A DNA stretch of 64,000 nt. It comes from an uncultured Clostridia bacterium (lineage in GTDB: Bacteria; Bacillota; Clostridia; Christensenellales; Aristaeellaceae). The stretch spans positions 46,827 through 110,826 of the forward strand of contig CAMOYA010000001.1 in NCBI GenBank assembly GCA_946629635.1. The letters run 5' to 3'. Below the pieces are notes generated by a model. That model saw nothing but the letters and a program-made list of their open reading frames with translations, was not told the DNA's origin and made no database searches. This document shows, in pieces, positions 1 through 9,600 of the stretch. The first letter of the stretch is position 1, and every line of letters starts with the position of its first letter. The position numbers were made by a program, and so were the translations under genes.

Positions 1-108
1 GATCATGTCGAAGTGATTCGTCATGGCAAGGTGCGGCGCGCCAAGCTCTACTATCTGCGTGAACTTCAGGGCAAGGCCGCGAAGATCAAGGAAGTCAAGC
101 GGGTCTGA
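1..108 (+). CDS. rplS: 50S ribosomal protein L19, C-terminal 35 residues (partial)
   Basis: The window opens inside an open frame that ends at a TGA at 106-108. The 35 visible residues contain [10 protein letters not shown] followed by GKAAKIKE, which is the basic C-terminal tail typical of ribosomal protein L19. L19 sits at the interface of the 30S and 50S subunits. The 5' part lies outside the window. A strong intrinsic terminator follows within 15 bases, so this is the end of its operon. In many Firmicutes rbgA (ylqF) follows rplS directly; here three carbohydrate-related genes lie between them. Confidence 0.93.
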   Translation, partial: DHVEVIRHGKVRRAKLYYLRELQGKAAKIKEVKRV

Positions 109-120
109 TCTGTGCCAGAT

Positions 121-152
121 AAAGCTGTCGCTGTATGCGGCAGCTTTTTTCT
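121..152 (+). terminator. Intrinsic terminator of the rplS operon
   Basis: An inverted repeat AAGCTGTCGC / GCGGCAGCTT with a short TGTAT loop is followed directly by a run of T residues. One mismatch (T/G) interrupts the stem. It lies 12 bases after the rplS stop codon. Confidence 0.85.
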
Positions 153-252
153 TCTGCTCCGGAAGGGTTTCCGAATACAGGCGTTTAATTAATAAATGGT
201 ATGTACATTTTTTTCACTCACAGGACTTCATTCAGAACAGGAGAAAACAGAG

Positions 253-2322
253 ATGAGAGACAGAACCGAAGCAGCGTCCCTGGCAAGGGAGCTGGTATCC
301 CGGATGACGCTGGAGGAAAAGGCTTCCCAGCTCAAATACGATGCGCCGGCCATTCCGCGGCTGAATATTCCCGCCTACAACTGGTGGAATGAGGTGCTTC
401 ACGGCGTAGCCCGTGCCGGAACGGCTACCGTTTTTCCGCAGGCCATCGGTCTGGCGGCCATGTTTGATGAGGACTTCCAGGAGGAAATTGCCTCCGTGAT
501 TTCGCAGGAGGCCCGGGCCAAGTACAACGGACAGAGCCGCCACGGGGATCGGGATATCTATAAGGGGCTGACCGTATGGAGTCCGAACATCAACATTTTC
601 CGGGATCCCAGATGGGGCCGCGGCCATGAAACATACGGGGAGGATCCCTATCTGACCAGCCGGCTTGGCATCCGCTTCATCAAAGGGCTGCAGGGGGACG
701 GCAAGTATCTGAAGACTGCCGCCTGCAGCAAACACTTTGCTGTCCATTCCGGTCCGGAAGCGCTTCGGCATCATTTTGATGCCGTGGCAAGTCCCCGGGA
801 CATGGCGGAAACCTATCTGCCCGCCTTCGAAGCGACGGTGAAGGAGGCGGAAGTCGAATCGGTCATGGGGGCATATAACCGGGTAAACGGTGAGCCTGCC
901 TGCGGCAGCGAAACGCTTCTGAAGAAGACCCTGCGCGACAAATGGGGGTTCCGGGGCCATGTGGTCAGCGACTGCTGGGCGATCCGCGATTTCCATGAAA
1001 ACCACAAGGTGACTGCCACCGCTCCCGAAAGCGCGGCGCTGGCCATGAAAAACGGCTGCGATCTGAACTGCGGGAATACGTATCTGCATATTCTGGAAGC
1101 GCTTCAGGAAGGCCTGATCACGGAAGAGATGATCACCACCGCCTGCGAGCGCCTGTTTACCACCCGCTTCCTGCTCGGCCTCTTCGCGGATGACTGTGAG
1201 TATGACCGGATTCCGGTGACGGACAACGATACGGATGCCCATGCGGCCCTGGCGCTGAAAGCGGCGGAAAAGAGCATGGTGCTGCTGGAAAACGACGGTG
1301 TACTGCCGCTGGATCCCGCGCAGGTGAAGACGGTGGCGGTGATCGGTCCGAACGCGGACAGCGTGATGGCGCTGGAAGGCAACTATAACGGAACGAGCAG
1401 CCGCTATGTGACATTCCTGGAAGGCATCCGGGAATACTGCGGAAAGCACGGGATTCGGGTGCTGTACAGCCTCGGATGCCACCTGTTCAAGGATCGGACA
1501 TCGGGCCTTGCCCAGGCGGATGACCGGCTGGCCGAGGCAGCCATGTATGCGGAAGTGGCGGATGTGACGATCGCCTGCGTGGGCCTGGATGCGGGCCTGG
1601 AGGGCGAAGAAGGGGATACGGGGAACGAGTATTTCAGCGGGGACAAGAAGGACCTGCTGATTCCCGAATCCCAGCGCCGGCTGATGGAAACGCTTCAGAA
1701 GAGCGCCCGGAAACTGGTCACGGTGATCGCAGCCGGTTCCGCGCTGAACGTGGAGGGCGGAAACGCCAAGATTTTTGCCTGGTATCCCGGTCAGGCAGGC
1801 GGTACTGCGCTGGCGGAGTTGCTCTTTGGCGAGAAGAATCCCGGCGGCCATCTGCCGCTGACGTTCTATCGCAGCGTGGATGAGCTGCCCGATTTTGAAG
1901 ACTACAGCATGAAGAACAGAACATACCGCTACTTTACCGGAACCCCGCTGTATCCGTTTGGCTTCGGGCTGAGCTATACGACGTGGAAGCTGGAGGGAGC
2001 GGAACGGAACAACGGCTCTGTCGGGGTCACCGTGCGGAATACGGGGAGCATGGACGGCGATGCGGTGATTCAGATCTACGAAGCGTGCGACAGCCCGTTT
2101 GCACCGGTACATCCCCGTCTGAGCGGATTTGCCCGGGTGGAGGTTCCCGCGGGCGAAAAGCGTACTGTACAGGTGAAGCTGGACCGGCTGACCGGAACGG
2201 TAGTCAACGAGCAGGGCGAGCGGGTCTCCGCCTCCGCGGTCACCTATTATGTCGGCATGAGCCAGCCGGATCCGCTGAGCGTGAAGATGACCGGTGTGGA
2301 GCCCATCGTGCTCAAGGACTGA
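253..2322 (+). CDS. Glycoside hydrolase family 3 protein (beta-xylosidase/beta-glucosidase type)
   Basis: This 689-residue protein has the GH3 layout: an N-terminal TIM barrel, an alpha/beta sandwich and a C-terminal fibronectin-III-like domain. NWWNEVLHG (43-51) is typical of the xylosidase/arabinosidase branch. KHF (160-162) and the nucleophile Asp240 in VVSDCWAI are present; the acid/base Glu probably lies in the loop near 450-453. It should release terminal sugars from plant-type oligosaccharides. There is no signal peptide, so it is probably cytoplasmic and acts on imported oligosaccharides. The ATG at 253 is chosen because AGGAG lies nine bases upstream; a longer in-frame start at 196 has no ribosome site. 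No convincing promoter was found in 153-252. The exact substrate cannot be read from sequence. Confidence 0.9.
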   Translation: MRDRTEAASLARELVSRMTLEEKASQLKYDAPAIPRLNIPAYNWWNEVLHGVARAGTATVFPQAIGLAAMFDEDFQEEIASVISQEARAKYNGQSRHGDRDIYKGLTVWSPNINIFRDPRWGRGHETYGEDPYLTSRLGIRFIKGLQGDGKYLKTAACSKHFAVHSGPEALRHHFDAVASPRDMAETYLPAFEATVKEAEVESVMGAYNRVNGEPACGSETLLKKTLRDKWGFRGHVVSDCWAIRDFHENHKVTATAPESAALAMKNGCDLNCGNTYLHILEALQEGLITEEMITTACERLFTTRFLLGLFADDCEYDRIPVTDNDTDAHAALALKAAEKSMVLLENDGVLPLDPAQVKTVAVIGPNADSVMALEGNYNGTSSRYVTFLEGIREYCGKHGIRVLYSLGCHLFKDRTSGLAQADDRLAEAAMYAEVADVTIACVGLDAGLEGEEGDTGNEYFSGDKKDLLIPESQRRLMETLQKSARKLVTVIAAGSALNVEGGNAKIFAWYPGQAGGTALAELLFGEKNPGGHLPLTFYRSVDELPDFEDYSMKNRTYRYFTGTPLYPFGFGLSYTTWKLEGAERNNGSVGVTVRNTGSMDGDAVIQIYEACDSPFAPVHPRLSGFARVEVPAGEKRTVQVKLDRLTGTVVNEQGERVSASAVTYYVGMSQPDPLSVKMTGVEPIVLKD

Positions 2323-2346
2323 TGACGGATTCCGGAGGTTTTTCCG

Positions 2347-3030
2347 ATGTTTACCGGTTTTACAGACGAGACGATTCAGTTTTTTCTGGATCTGAAGTTC
2401 CATAATTCGACGGAATTCTTTCACAGCCAGCACGACAGGTATCTCGAAACGGTCCAGAGCCCCTTCTATGAAATGATCCGGGAGATGGCGCCGGCCATGC
2501 TGAAGATCGATCCCGAAATGGAGATCCGGCCGTTCAAATGCCTCTCGCATATCCATCGGGATACCCGCTTCTCCCGCGATAAAAGCCCGTACCGGGATCA
2601 TCTCTGGTTCCTGTTCAGAAGACAGGCGGAACCGCGGGAGAAATCGCTGTTCTACTTCTTCGAACTCGGCCCTGACCGGCTGGCCTGGGGGCTTGGCTTC
2701 TGGGGCGAGAACAGGGAGGCCATGGATCTTTTCCGGAAAAGAATGCGCGCGAACCCGGACGGAACCCTGGCGCTGATCCGCGATATGGATCTGCCGTCCC
2801 GGAACCTGTTTCTCAGCGGCAGCGTATTCAAGCGGATGGAGATCCCGCCGGAAATCCCCGGGCCGCTGGAAAGCTGGTACAGGACGAAGGAGCTGTATGT
2901 CGGGAAGGCCGAACCGGATTACCGGATGGTTTTCTCGAAAAGAATTGAGAAGGAAGTTCTGAAGGATTTTCAGGCCATGGCGCCGCTCTACCGGATGCTG
3001 AGAGGCTTCTGTGACGACCTGAATCAATAA
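2347..3030 (+). CDS. DUF2461 family protein
   Basis: This 227-residue protein matches the DUF2461 (TIGR02453) family. It opens with FTGFTDETIQFF, has the central RDTRFSRDKSPYRDH signature (71-85), and continues with the WFLFRR strand and a GLGFWG segment. The family is widespread but has no established biochemical activity. CGGAGG precedes the ATG by about seven bases, and the gene begins 24 bases after the GH3 stop, so the two are probably co-transcribed. There is no signal peptide or membrane segment. Its place between a glycosidase and a sugar-phosphate mutase hints at a link to sugar metabolism, but that is only context. Confidence 0.85.
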   Translation: MFTGFTDETIQFFLDLKFHNSTEFFHSQHDRYLETVQSPFYEMIREMAPAMLKIDPEMEIRPFKCLSHIHRDTRFSRDKSPYRDHLWFLFRRQAEPREKSLFYFFELGPDRLAWGLGFWGENREAMDLFRKRMRANPDGTLALIRDMDLPSRNLFLSGSVFKRMEIPPEIPGPLESWYRTKELYVGKAEPDYRMVFSKRIEKEVLKDFQAMAPLYRMLRGFCDDLNQ

Positions 3031-3045
3031 TGGAGGATACGGCAA

Positions 3046-4557
3046 ATGGATTGGTTGAGCTTGAAAAGCGGATCCGATGTGCGTGGAACCGCCATCGGAG
3101 AAGGGACAAATCTGACAGGCGAAGTTGCCTGCGCACTGGGAATGGCTTTTGTGGAGTGGATTGCCGCGCGGAAAGGCAAAAAGGCGGATGGGATTACCAT
3201 CGCTCTCGGACGGGACAGCCGGGTGACCGGGCCGGACCTGCTGCGGGCGACCGCCGGGGGCGTGATGCGCGCCGGCGCACATGTGATGGACTTTGGCATG
3301 TGTTCCACGCCCGCGATGTATATGTGTACCATTACGCCGGGGTTTGAGCCGGACGGGTCCATTATGATCACGGCCAGCCATCACCCCTGGAACAAGAATG
3401 GCCTGAAGTTCTTCACCCGCGAAGGCGGCCTTGAAGGCAGGCAGGTGGAAGAACTGCTGAAGAAGGCACAGACGCTGACGCCTTCGGATTGTCCGGAAAC
3501 CGGGACCATCGAAGAGAGAGCTTTCCTGCCGGTATACAAGCAGCAGCTTGCGGACCGAATCCGCACGGGTCTCGGCACGGACAGCGACAAACCGCTGGCA
3601 GGGCTGCACGTGGTGGTGGATGCCGGAAACGGCGCCGGCGGGTTCTATGCGGATCTGCTGGAGAGCCTGGGAGCGGACGTGTCCGGCAGCCAGTTCCTGA
3701 ATCCGGACGGATATTTTCCGAACCATATTCCGAACCCGGAAAACAGGGATGCCATCAACGCGCTCCAGAGCGCGGTGCTGAAGGCGGGCTCCGACCTGGG
3801 CGTGATCTTTGATACGGACTGCGACCGGGCCGCCGTGGCGGACGCGGACGGGAAGGAGATCAACCGGAACCGCCTGATCGCCCTGATCAGCGCGATTCTG
3901 CTGGAGGATCATCCGGGGCAGGTGATCGTGACGGACTCGGTGACATCCGCCGGGCTCAGGACGTTCATTGAGGCCAGAGGCGGTGAGCATTACCGGTTCA
4001 AACGCGGATACCGTAACGTGATCGATGAAGCGATCCGGCTCAACGCCGAGGGGAAGGAGTGCCCCCTGGCGATCGAGACCAGCGGACATGCGGCACTGAA
4101 GGAAAATCATTTCCTCGATGACGGCATGTATCTGGTGACCGTGCTGATCGTCAAGGCCATGCAGCTGAAGCGGGAAGGCCGGACATTGGGAAGCTTGATT
4201 GCGGATCTGAAGGATCCCGTGGAGAGTACCGAGATCCGCCTGAACATTCTGGACGCAGATTTCCGTGCCCGGGGTCAGGAAGCGATTGAAACCGTGCTGG
4301 AGAAGGCCCGGCAGGATCCGGAGTGGCATCTGGCGCCGGATAACCGGGAAGGCGTCCGGATCAGCTTTGACATGGACGGCGAAAAGGACGCGGGCTGGTT
4401 CCTGCTCCGCCTGAGCGTGCATGATCCGGTGCTTCCGCTGAACGCGGAAAGCGATGTCCGGGGCGGCGTCGTGCAGATGCTGAAGAAGCTGTGGGATGTG
4501 ATCTCCGGCATCCAGGGCATTGACCTGTCGAATCTCGAAAAGGAAATCAGAGGCTGA
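3046..4557 (+). CDS. Phosphoglucomutase/phosphomannomutase family protein
   Basis: This 503-residue alpha-D-phosphohexomutase interconverts sugar 1- and 6-phosphates. The phosphoserine loop ITASHHP places the catalytic Ser at 111, the metal-binding loop DTDCDR is at 256-261, and the C-terminal phosphate-binding domain carries NAESDVRGG. A sugar-specificity motif of the ETSGH type appears in the third domain. It lies 15 bases behind the DUF2461 gene and closes a three-gene unit, followed by a strong terminator. With the glycosidase upstream, it may feed released hexose into glycolysis or supply sugar 1-phosphate for glycogen and envelope polymers. Glucose versus mannose preference cannot be decided here. 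Confidence 0.92.
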   Translation: MDWLSLKSGSDVRGTAIGEGTNLTGEVACALGMAFVEWIAARKGKKADGITIALGRDSRVTGPDLLRATAGGVMRAGAHVMDFGMCSTPAMYMCTITPGFEPDGSIMITASHHPWNKNGLKFFTREGGLEGRQVEELLKKAQTLTPSDCPETGTIEERAFLPVYKQQLADRIRTGLGTDSDKPLAGLHVVVDAGNGAGGFYADLLESLGADVSGSQFLNPDGYFPNHIPNPENRDAINALQSAVLKAGSDLGVIFDTDCDRAAVADADGKEINRNRLIALISAILLEDHPGQVIVTDSVTSAGLRTFIEARGGEHYRFKRGYRNVIDEAIRLNAEGKECPLAIETSGHAALKENHFLDDGMYLVTVLIVKAMQLKREGRTLGSLIADLKDPVESTEIRLNILDADFRARGQEAIETVLEKARQDPEWHLAPDNREGVRISFDMDGEKDAGWFLLRLSVHDPVLPLNAESDVRGGVVQMLKKLWDVISGIQGIDLSNLEKEIRG

Positions 4558-4573
4558 AATCCGGGATGAAAGT

Positions 4574-4612
4574 GCCGGGAGAACCGCGACAGACGGTTCC
4601 CCGGCTTTTTTT
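4574..4612 (+). terminator. Intrinsic terminator after the phosphohexomutase gene
   Basis: GCCGGGAGAACCG (4574-4586) pairs with CGGTTCCCCGGC (4594-4605) with a single bulge and a seven-base loop. A run of seven T residues follows directly. It closes the carbohydrate unit and separates it from rbgA. Confidence 0.9.
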
Positions 4613-4650
4613 GACGCATCATGGACGCGCGCTTTTGCCTGCGATGTCGC

Positions 4651-4680
4651 TTGACGGATGTTTCCGGATGAGCATATAAT
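4651..4680 (+). promoter_or_regulatory. Sigma-A-type promoter for rbgA-rnhB-yraN
   Basis: TTGACG (4651-4656) and a perfect TATAAT (4675-4680) are separated by 18 bases. The likely transcript start near 4687 gives a leader of about 30 bases before rbgA. It lies just after the terminator of the preceding unit. Confidence 0.8.
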
Positions 4681-4716
4681 GAAGGAAAGTTTTCAAAGGG
4701 AAGGACTGAATCCCGG

Positions 4717-5610
4717 ATGAGCATCCAGGAACCGCAGATCAACTGGTACCCGGGACACATGGCCAAAGCCCGGCGGCAGCTCTCGGAGCAGCTGAAAAAG
4801 ATCGATCTGGTGATCGAACTGTGCGACGCCCGTCTGCCGTATTCGAGCCGCAATCCTGAGCTGAAGCGGATGACGGCCGGGAAACGCAGGATTCTGCTTT
4901 TGAACAAGGCGGATCTGGCGGATCCGGAGGAGAACCGCACCTGGATCAGCTTTTTCAGGGGACGCGGCGAGGAGGTCATGGCTGTCACTGCCACCCGGCT
5001 CAACAGCAAGGAAACGATGGCCATGATTGAGCGGGTTACCCGGGAGCTGGTGGAGAAGGCCCTGGACAAAGGAATCCGGAAGACCATCCGCGCGATGATC
5101 ATCGGCGTGCCGAACGTGGGAAAGAGCACCATGATCAACCGGCTTCACGGGCAGAGCATCGTGAAAACGGGGGACCGTCCCGGCGTGACCCGCAGCAGCC
5201 AGTGGGTGAAGATCACGCCTTATCTGGAACTTATGGATACGCCCGGGCTGCTGTGGCCCCGGCTGGATGATCAGGCTGCCGCCCGGAGGCTGTGCTATAT
5301 CGGTTCCGTGCGGGATGATGTGGTGGATACGGGGGAGCTGACGCTGAGCCTGCTGGAAGAGATGAAGACCATCCGTCCGGATATGCTCATGACGCGGTTT
5401 CACCTGACGGAGGAAGAGCTTGGACTGGAGGGCGTCCCCCTGCTGGACGCGGTCTGCCGCGGGCGGGGATGGCTTTTGCGCGGGAACCGTTTTGATTACG
5501 ACCGCTGCTTCAGCGTCGTGCTCGATGAATTCCGCGCCGGAAAACTGGGAAGAATCACGCTGGAAAAACCAGGTGCCTCCGGCGCGATGAAAGGAGCGGC
5601 TCAGGAGTGA
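4717..5610 (+). CDS. rbgA: Ribosome biogenesis GTPase RbgA (YlqF)
   Basis: This 297-residue circularly permuted GTPase is needed for late assembly of the 50S subunit. The G4 motif NKADL (63-67) comes before the G1 P-loop GVPNVGKST (130-138), the permuted order that defines the YlqF/YawG group. The N terminus INWYPGHMAKA is the RbgA signature, and the C-terminal part is the ANTAR-like RNA-binding domain. GGAAGGA lies about 11 bases before the ATG. The stop overlaps the start of rnhB by four bases, so the two are translationally coupled, as in Bacillus subtilis where rbgA and rnhB are also adjacent. Confidence 0.96.
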   Translation: MSIQEPQINWYPGHMAKARRQLSEQLKKIDLVIELCDARLPYSSRNPELKRMTAGKRRILLLNKADLADPEENRTWISFFRGRGEEVMAVTATRLNSKETMAMIERVTRELVEKALDKGIRKTIRAMIIGVPNVGKSTMINRLHGQSIVKTGDRPGVTRSSQWVKITPYLELMDTPGLLWPRLDDQAAARRLCYIGSVRDDVVDTGELTLSLLEEMKTIRPDMLMTRFHLTEEELGLEGVPLLDAVCRGRGWLLRGNRFDYDRCFSVVLDEFRAGKLGRITLEKPGASGAMKGAAQE

Positions 5611-6218
5611 AGGACAGACTGGCCCATGCGCAGCAGCTGCTGGCCTTTGAGGCCGGATACCGCGCCGGCGGGATCGTTGTGGCCGGAATGGATGAAGTCG
5701 GCCGGGGTCCCCTGGCCGGGAATGTGGTCACCGCCTGCGTCGTCATGCCGGAGGAACCTCTGCTGATCTGGGTGGATGACAGCAAGAAGCTGAGCGAATC
5801 CCGCCGGGAGAAGGTGTATGAGGAGATCATGGCGCACGCGCTTTATGTGGGAATCGGTCAGGTGGATCCTGCGGGGATTGACGAAATCAACATCCTCGAG
5901 GCGACGCGCAGGGCGATGCGGATGGCGGCGGAGAGCGTACCGGCGGATGTGTTCCTGATCGACGCGGTCCGCGGCCTCGGGCTGAAGGGCATCGAAATCC
6001 CGCTGATCCGCGGCGATGCGCAGTCCTACAGCATTGCAGCCGCCAGCATCGTGGCGAAGGTGACGCGGGACCGGCAGATGATCAACCTCGATGCGCAGTA
6101 TCCCGAATACGGATTTGCCCGGAACAAGGGATATGGCACGCAGGAGCATATTGCAGCGCTGAAAAAATATGGGCCCTGCCCCATTCATCGGCGGAGCTTT
6201 ATCGGGAATTTCATATGA
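5607..6218 (+). CDS. rnhB: Ribonuclease HII
   Basis: This 203-residue endonuclease cuts the RNA strand of RNA-DNA hybrids and starts removal of single ribonucleotides from DNA. The DEVGRG motif gives acidic residues Asp29 and Glu30, and FLIDAVRG gives Asp119. The C-terminal YGFARNKGYGT block carries the conserved residues of type 2 RNase H. Translation starts at GTG inside the overlapping GTGA of the rbgA stop. The 3' end overlaps the yraN start by four bases. The window also holds rnhA, so both RNase H types are encoded here. Confidence 0.96.
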   Translation: MKDRLAHAQQLLAFEAGYRAGGIVVAGMDEVGRGPLAGNVVTACVVMPEEPLLIWVDDSKKLSESRREKVYEEIMAHALYVGIGQVDPAGIDEINILEATRRAMRMAAESVPADVFLIDAVRGLGLKGIEIPLIRGDAQSYSIAAASIVAKVTRDRQMINLDAQYPEYGFARNKGYGTQEHIAALKKYGPCPIHRRSFIGNFI

Positions 6219-6583
6219 AACAGACTTATCAGACCGGCGTGAACGGGGAACGCGAGGCGGAAGCGTATCTCTGCGACGAAAAAGGCATGCAGTGTCTCGA
6301 GCGGCGCTTTCGCTCGCGGCATGGGGAGATCGACCTGATTCTGCGCGACGGGGAAACGATCGTGTTTGCCGAGGTGAAAACCCGGAAAAGCGGTGTGGAG
6401 GGATCCGGGCTGATGTCCGTCACTCCGGCCAAGCAGAAAAGAATCGCTCAGGCGGCTACGGTCTATCTGATGACGCATCATCAGCTGAACTTCCCTGTCC
6501 GCTTTGACGTGATCGAGATCTTTCAGGGAAGAATTACCTACATTCCCAACGCATTTCAGCCTGGCGGTGTCTTTTACCGCTGA
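6215..6583 (+). CDS. YraN family (UPF0102) nuclease-fold protein
   Basis: This 122-residue protein has the PD-(D/E)XK nuclease core of the YraN/UPF0102 family: GEID (37-40) and FAEVKTR with Glu53 and Lys55. The family is nearly universal in bacteria and commonly lies beside rnhB, as here, but its physiological substrate is not firmly established. Its ATG overlaps the rnhB stop by four bases (ATGA), so it is the third gene of a coupled unit. There is no signal peptide or membrane segment. Confidence 0.92.
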   Translation: MKQTYQTGVNGEREAEAYLCDEKGMQCLERRFRSRHGEIDLILRDGETIVFAEVKTRKSGVEGSGLMSVTPAKQKRIAQAATVYLMTHHQLNFPVRFDVIEIFQGRITYIPNAFQPGGVFYR

Positions 6584-6605
6584 TCAAGGAAGGACAGAGG
6601 CAGCA

Positions 6606-9600
6606 ATGATATCTTTTCTCATGAAACGGCTTACAGCGTGCTGGATTGTTTTTCTGGCGCTGATCATGGCCGTTTCATTCTCTTCGTGTGAAAGCGGCGA
6701 TGGAAACCTGATCGCAAACGGCAGCTTTGAAAGCCTGGATTCGGACGGAATGCCGGAATCCTGGTATACGGACGCCTATAATGCTGCGGCCGGATATACC
6801 CTTTTTTCCACGCAGGAGGATCCGGAACGCGGAACGGTGGCGGAGATCCGCAATCTGGGGCTGAACGATGCACGGTTTGCCCAGTCGGTGCGCGTAGAGC
6901 CCGATACGGTGTACTGCCTCAGCGGGTTGATCCGCGCGGAGGGCGTGGAAGAGGGGCACGGTGCCAATCTGAGCATTGAGGATGTATATGCCTTTTCCGA
7001 GGAAATCTTCGATACGGACGGCGCATGGCAGTATATCGAGTATTACGGGGAGACCGGGCCGGATCAGCATGATCTGACCGTGTTTGTCCGGCTGGGCGGA
7101 TACAGCGGCGAGAGCACCGGTCGTGCGGCCTTTGACGGGATCTCCCTGAAGAAAGCCGATACGATTCCGGATGATGTGATCGCCGACCGGTGGTATCGGG
7201 TGAATACCTCCGCCGGCTCCGATGACCGGGATGCGGAAGAGGAGGGAGATACGGCGGGCCCCGCCTGGCCGTTCCTTCTCGTGACCGGCTGCATATGGGC
7301 CCTGGCTTTTCTGCTGATGATTCGTATTTTCCGGGACGGAGAGAGAACCGGCGACGCGCCGGTATGGCGCAGGGGCGTCCCCCTGCTTCCGATTCTGCTT
7401 TTCGCGCTGGGACTTCGGATGCTCCTCAGCTATCGGATCGAAGGGTATCAGGTGGATGTCAACTGCTTTCTCAGCTGGGGGCATACCATGGCCCAGTGGG
7501 GACCGGCGGAGTTCTATTCAAAGACCAGCTTCTGCGATTATCCGCCGCTTTACCTCTATGTGTTGGGGCTGAACTCGGCGCTTTCATCGCTGGTCGGTGC
7601 CGGAGAGGGATGGACGCGGGTGATTTTCCGGCTGATTCCGTCCCTGTGCGATCTGACGGCCGTATGGATGCTGGACCGCGTGCTCCGGCGGGACGGGGAG
7701 CACAAAAACCGGCTGTGGATCACCGCTGTCCTCGCCTTCATGGCGCTGAATCCGGCCGTCATCCTCAACAGCGCCGCATGGGGCCAGATGGACAGCGTGC
7801 TCTGCCTGCTCCTGACGATGGTGGCCGTATGCGCCGTGGAGAAGAAATGGCAGGCCGCCATCCCCATCTATGCGCTCAGCGTTCTGATCAAGCCTCAGGC
7901 CCTGATGCTGGGCTTCCTGGGGCTCGGATATATCATTCTCAGCTGGATCCGCCATCCGGAGGAGAGGAAACGCCTTCTGGCCGGGCTTTTAATCGGGCTC
8001 GCCGCGCTGGCAGCCGGCATCCTGCCCTTCGGGATCCGTCAGCCCTTCGGATGGCTGATTGAACGCTACGGAGCCACGCTTTCCTCCTATCCGTACGCGA
8101 CGCTGAATACTGCGAATCTTTATTATCTGGCGGGGGGAAACTGGTCCGGAGTCGATACGGCCGCCCACTGGACGGTGCCGGTGCTGTTTGCGCTGCTCTC
8201 CGTCGCCTACGGCACGTATATGCTCCTCCGGCGGAAAAACCTTCCGCTCTTCTGGCTGGAGGGTTCGCTGGGCTTTGGCTTTACCGCCTGGTTCATTTAC
8301 TGCGCGGTGGCTTCCTGCCCCTGGGCCTTTGCCGGAGCCGGCGCGATGGCGCTGAGCTTTGTCGTGGTGCTTTCGCTGGCACTGCGCAGCGGCGAAATCC
8401 GCTTCCTGCCGTATCTCGGCGCGCTGCTGTTCGTGCTTCTGTACGTCTTTGGCGTCAAGATGCATGAACGCTATCTGTTCCCGGCACTGTTCCTGATGGG
8501 TGCCGCCTGGGCGTACTGCCGGGACCGGCGAATCCTGTATCTGCTGATTCTCTTCAGCTCAACGCTGTTCATCAATGCGGGAATCGTGCTGGACAACAGC
8601 ATCCGCCTGGGCTCCTCCATGGGGCATCTGAACCGGGATACGACGGCGCTGGCCTGCGTGCTGAGCGTCATGAACTGCCTTGGCGCTGCGTATGCGGTAT
8701 ATATCGGCTTTGCCCTCTGCTCCGGCGGGAAGCCGGCTCCGATGGGAACACTTCCTTCCTTCCTGCCGGTTCGCAGGGTGGAGCGCGCGCATTCTCCGCT
8801 GGACTGGCGGCCGGACCGCTCCCTGCACTGGAAGGGGAAGGATACGCTGATCCTGCTGGCGATCACGGCGGCGTATTCCGTCGTCAGCCTGAGCACGCTC
8901 GGCTCCGGGAAGGCGCCGCAGCGGGCATGGACATCCTCCGGCTTTGACGAGCAGGTGGTCTTCGATCTGGGGAAGCAATATGACGATGTTCAGATCCTGT
9001 ATTTTGCGCAGGTGAGCCGGAATGATTTCAGCTTTGCCCAGAGCGACGATGGGACGTTCTGGTCCGAGGAAACCATGGCCGAGATGGATCAGGGCCAATG
9101 CTGGAAATGGAAGTATGTGACGCAGAGCCGGGAGGGTGAGGACGGAAAAAGGGAATACTACACCGGTCCCCGGTATATCGTTTCCTTCAGCGGAAGATAT
9201 ATCCGGCTGACTGCCGGTCAGCTGGGGCTGACGCTGAACGAAGTGCTTTTCCGGGATCCGGAGGGGCAGATCATTCCGGCCACGATCGTGTCGCGCAGCG
9301 GCGAGACGCCTGAATCGGAGCTCTGCTCGGATCCGGCGATGCTGCTCGACGAACAGGATACGCTGGAAGCCATGCCCGTGATATTCGGCCCCCCTGCGGA
9401 GAAGGCGGAACCTTCCTGGTGGAACAGCAGCTATTTTGATGAGATTTATCATGCCCGGACGGGATTTGAATTCCTGCGCGGGACTACGCCTTATGAAACC
9501 AGCCATCCGCCGCTGGGCAAGGTGCTGATGAGCGTGAGCATTGCGCTGTTTGGCATGACGCCGTTCGGCTGGCGCTTTGCCGGCGCCCTGGCGGGCATCC

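Noticed and set aside
232..4422. A very long open frame on the minus strand opposite the GH3, DUF2461 and mutase genes
   Set aside because: It lies wholly antisense to three recognised genes, has no domain I can name, and is rich in Arg, His, Pro and Gln as expected for a shadow frame in G+C-rich DNA.
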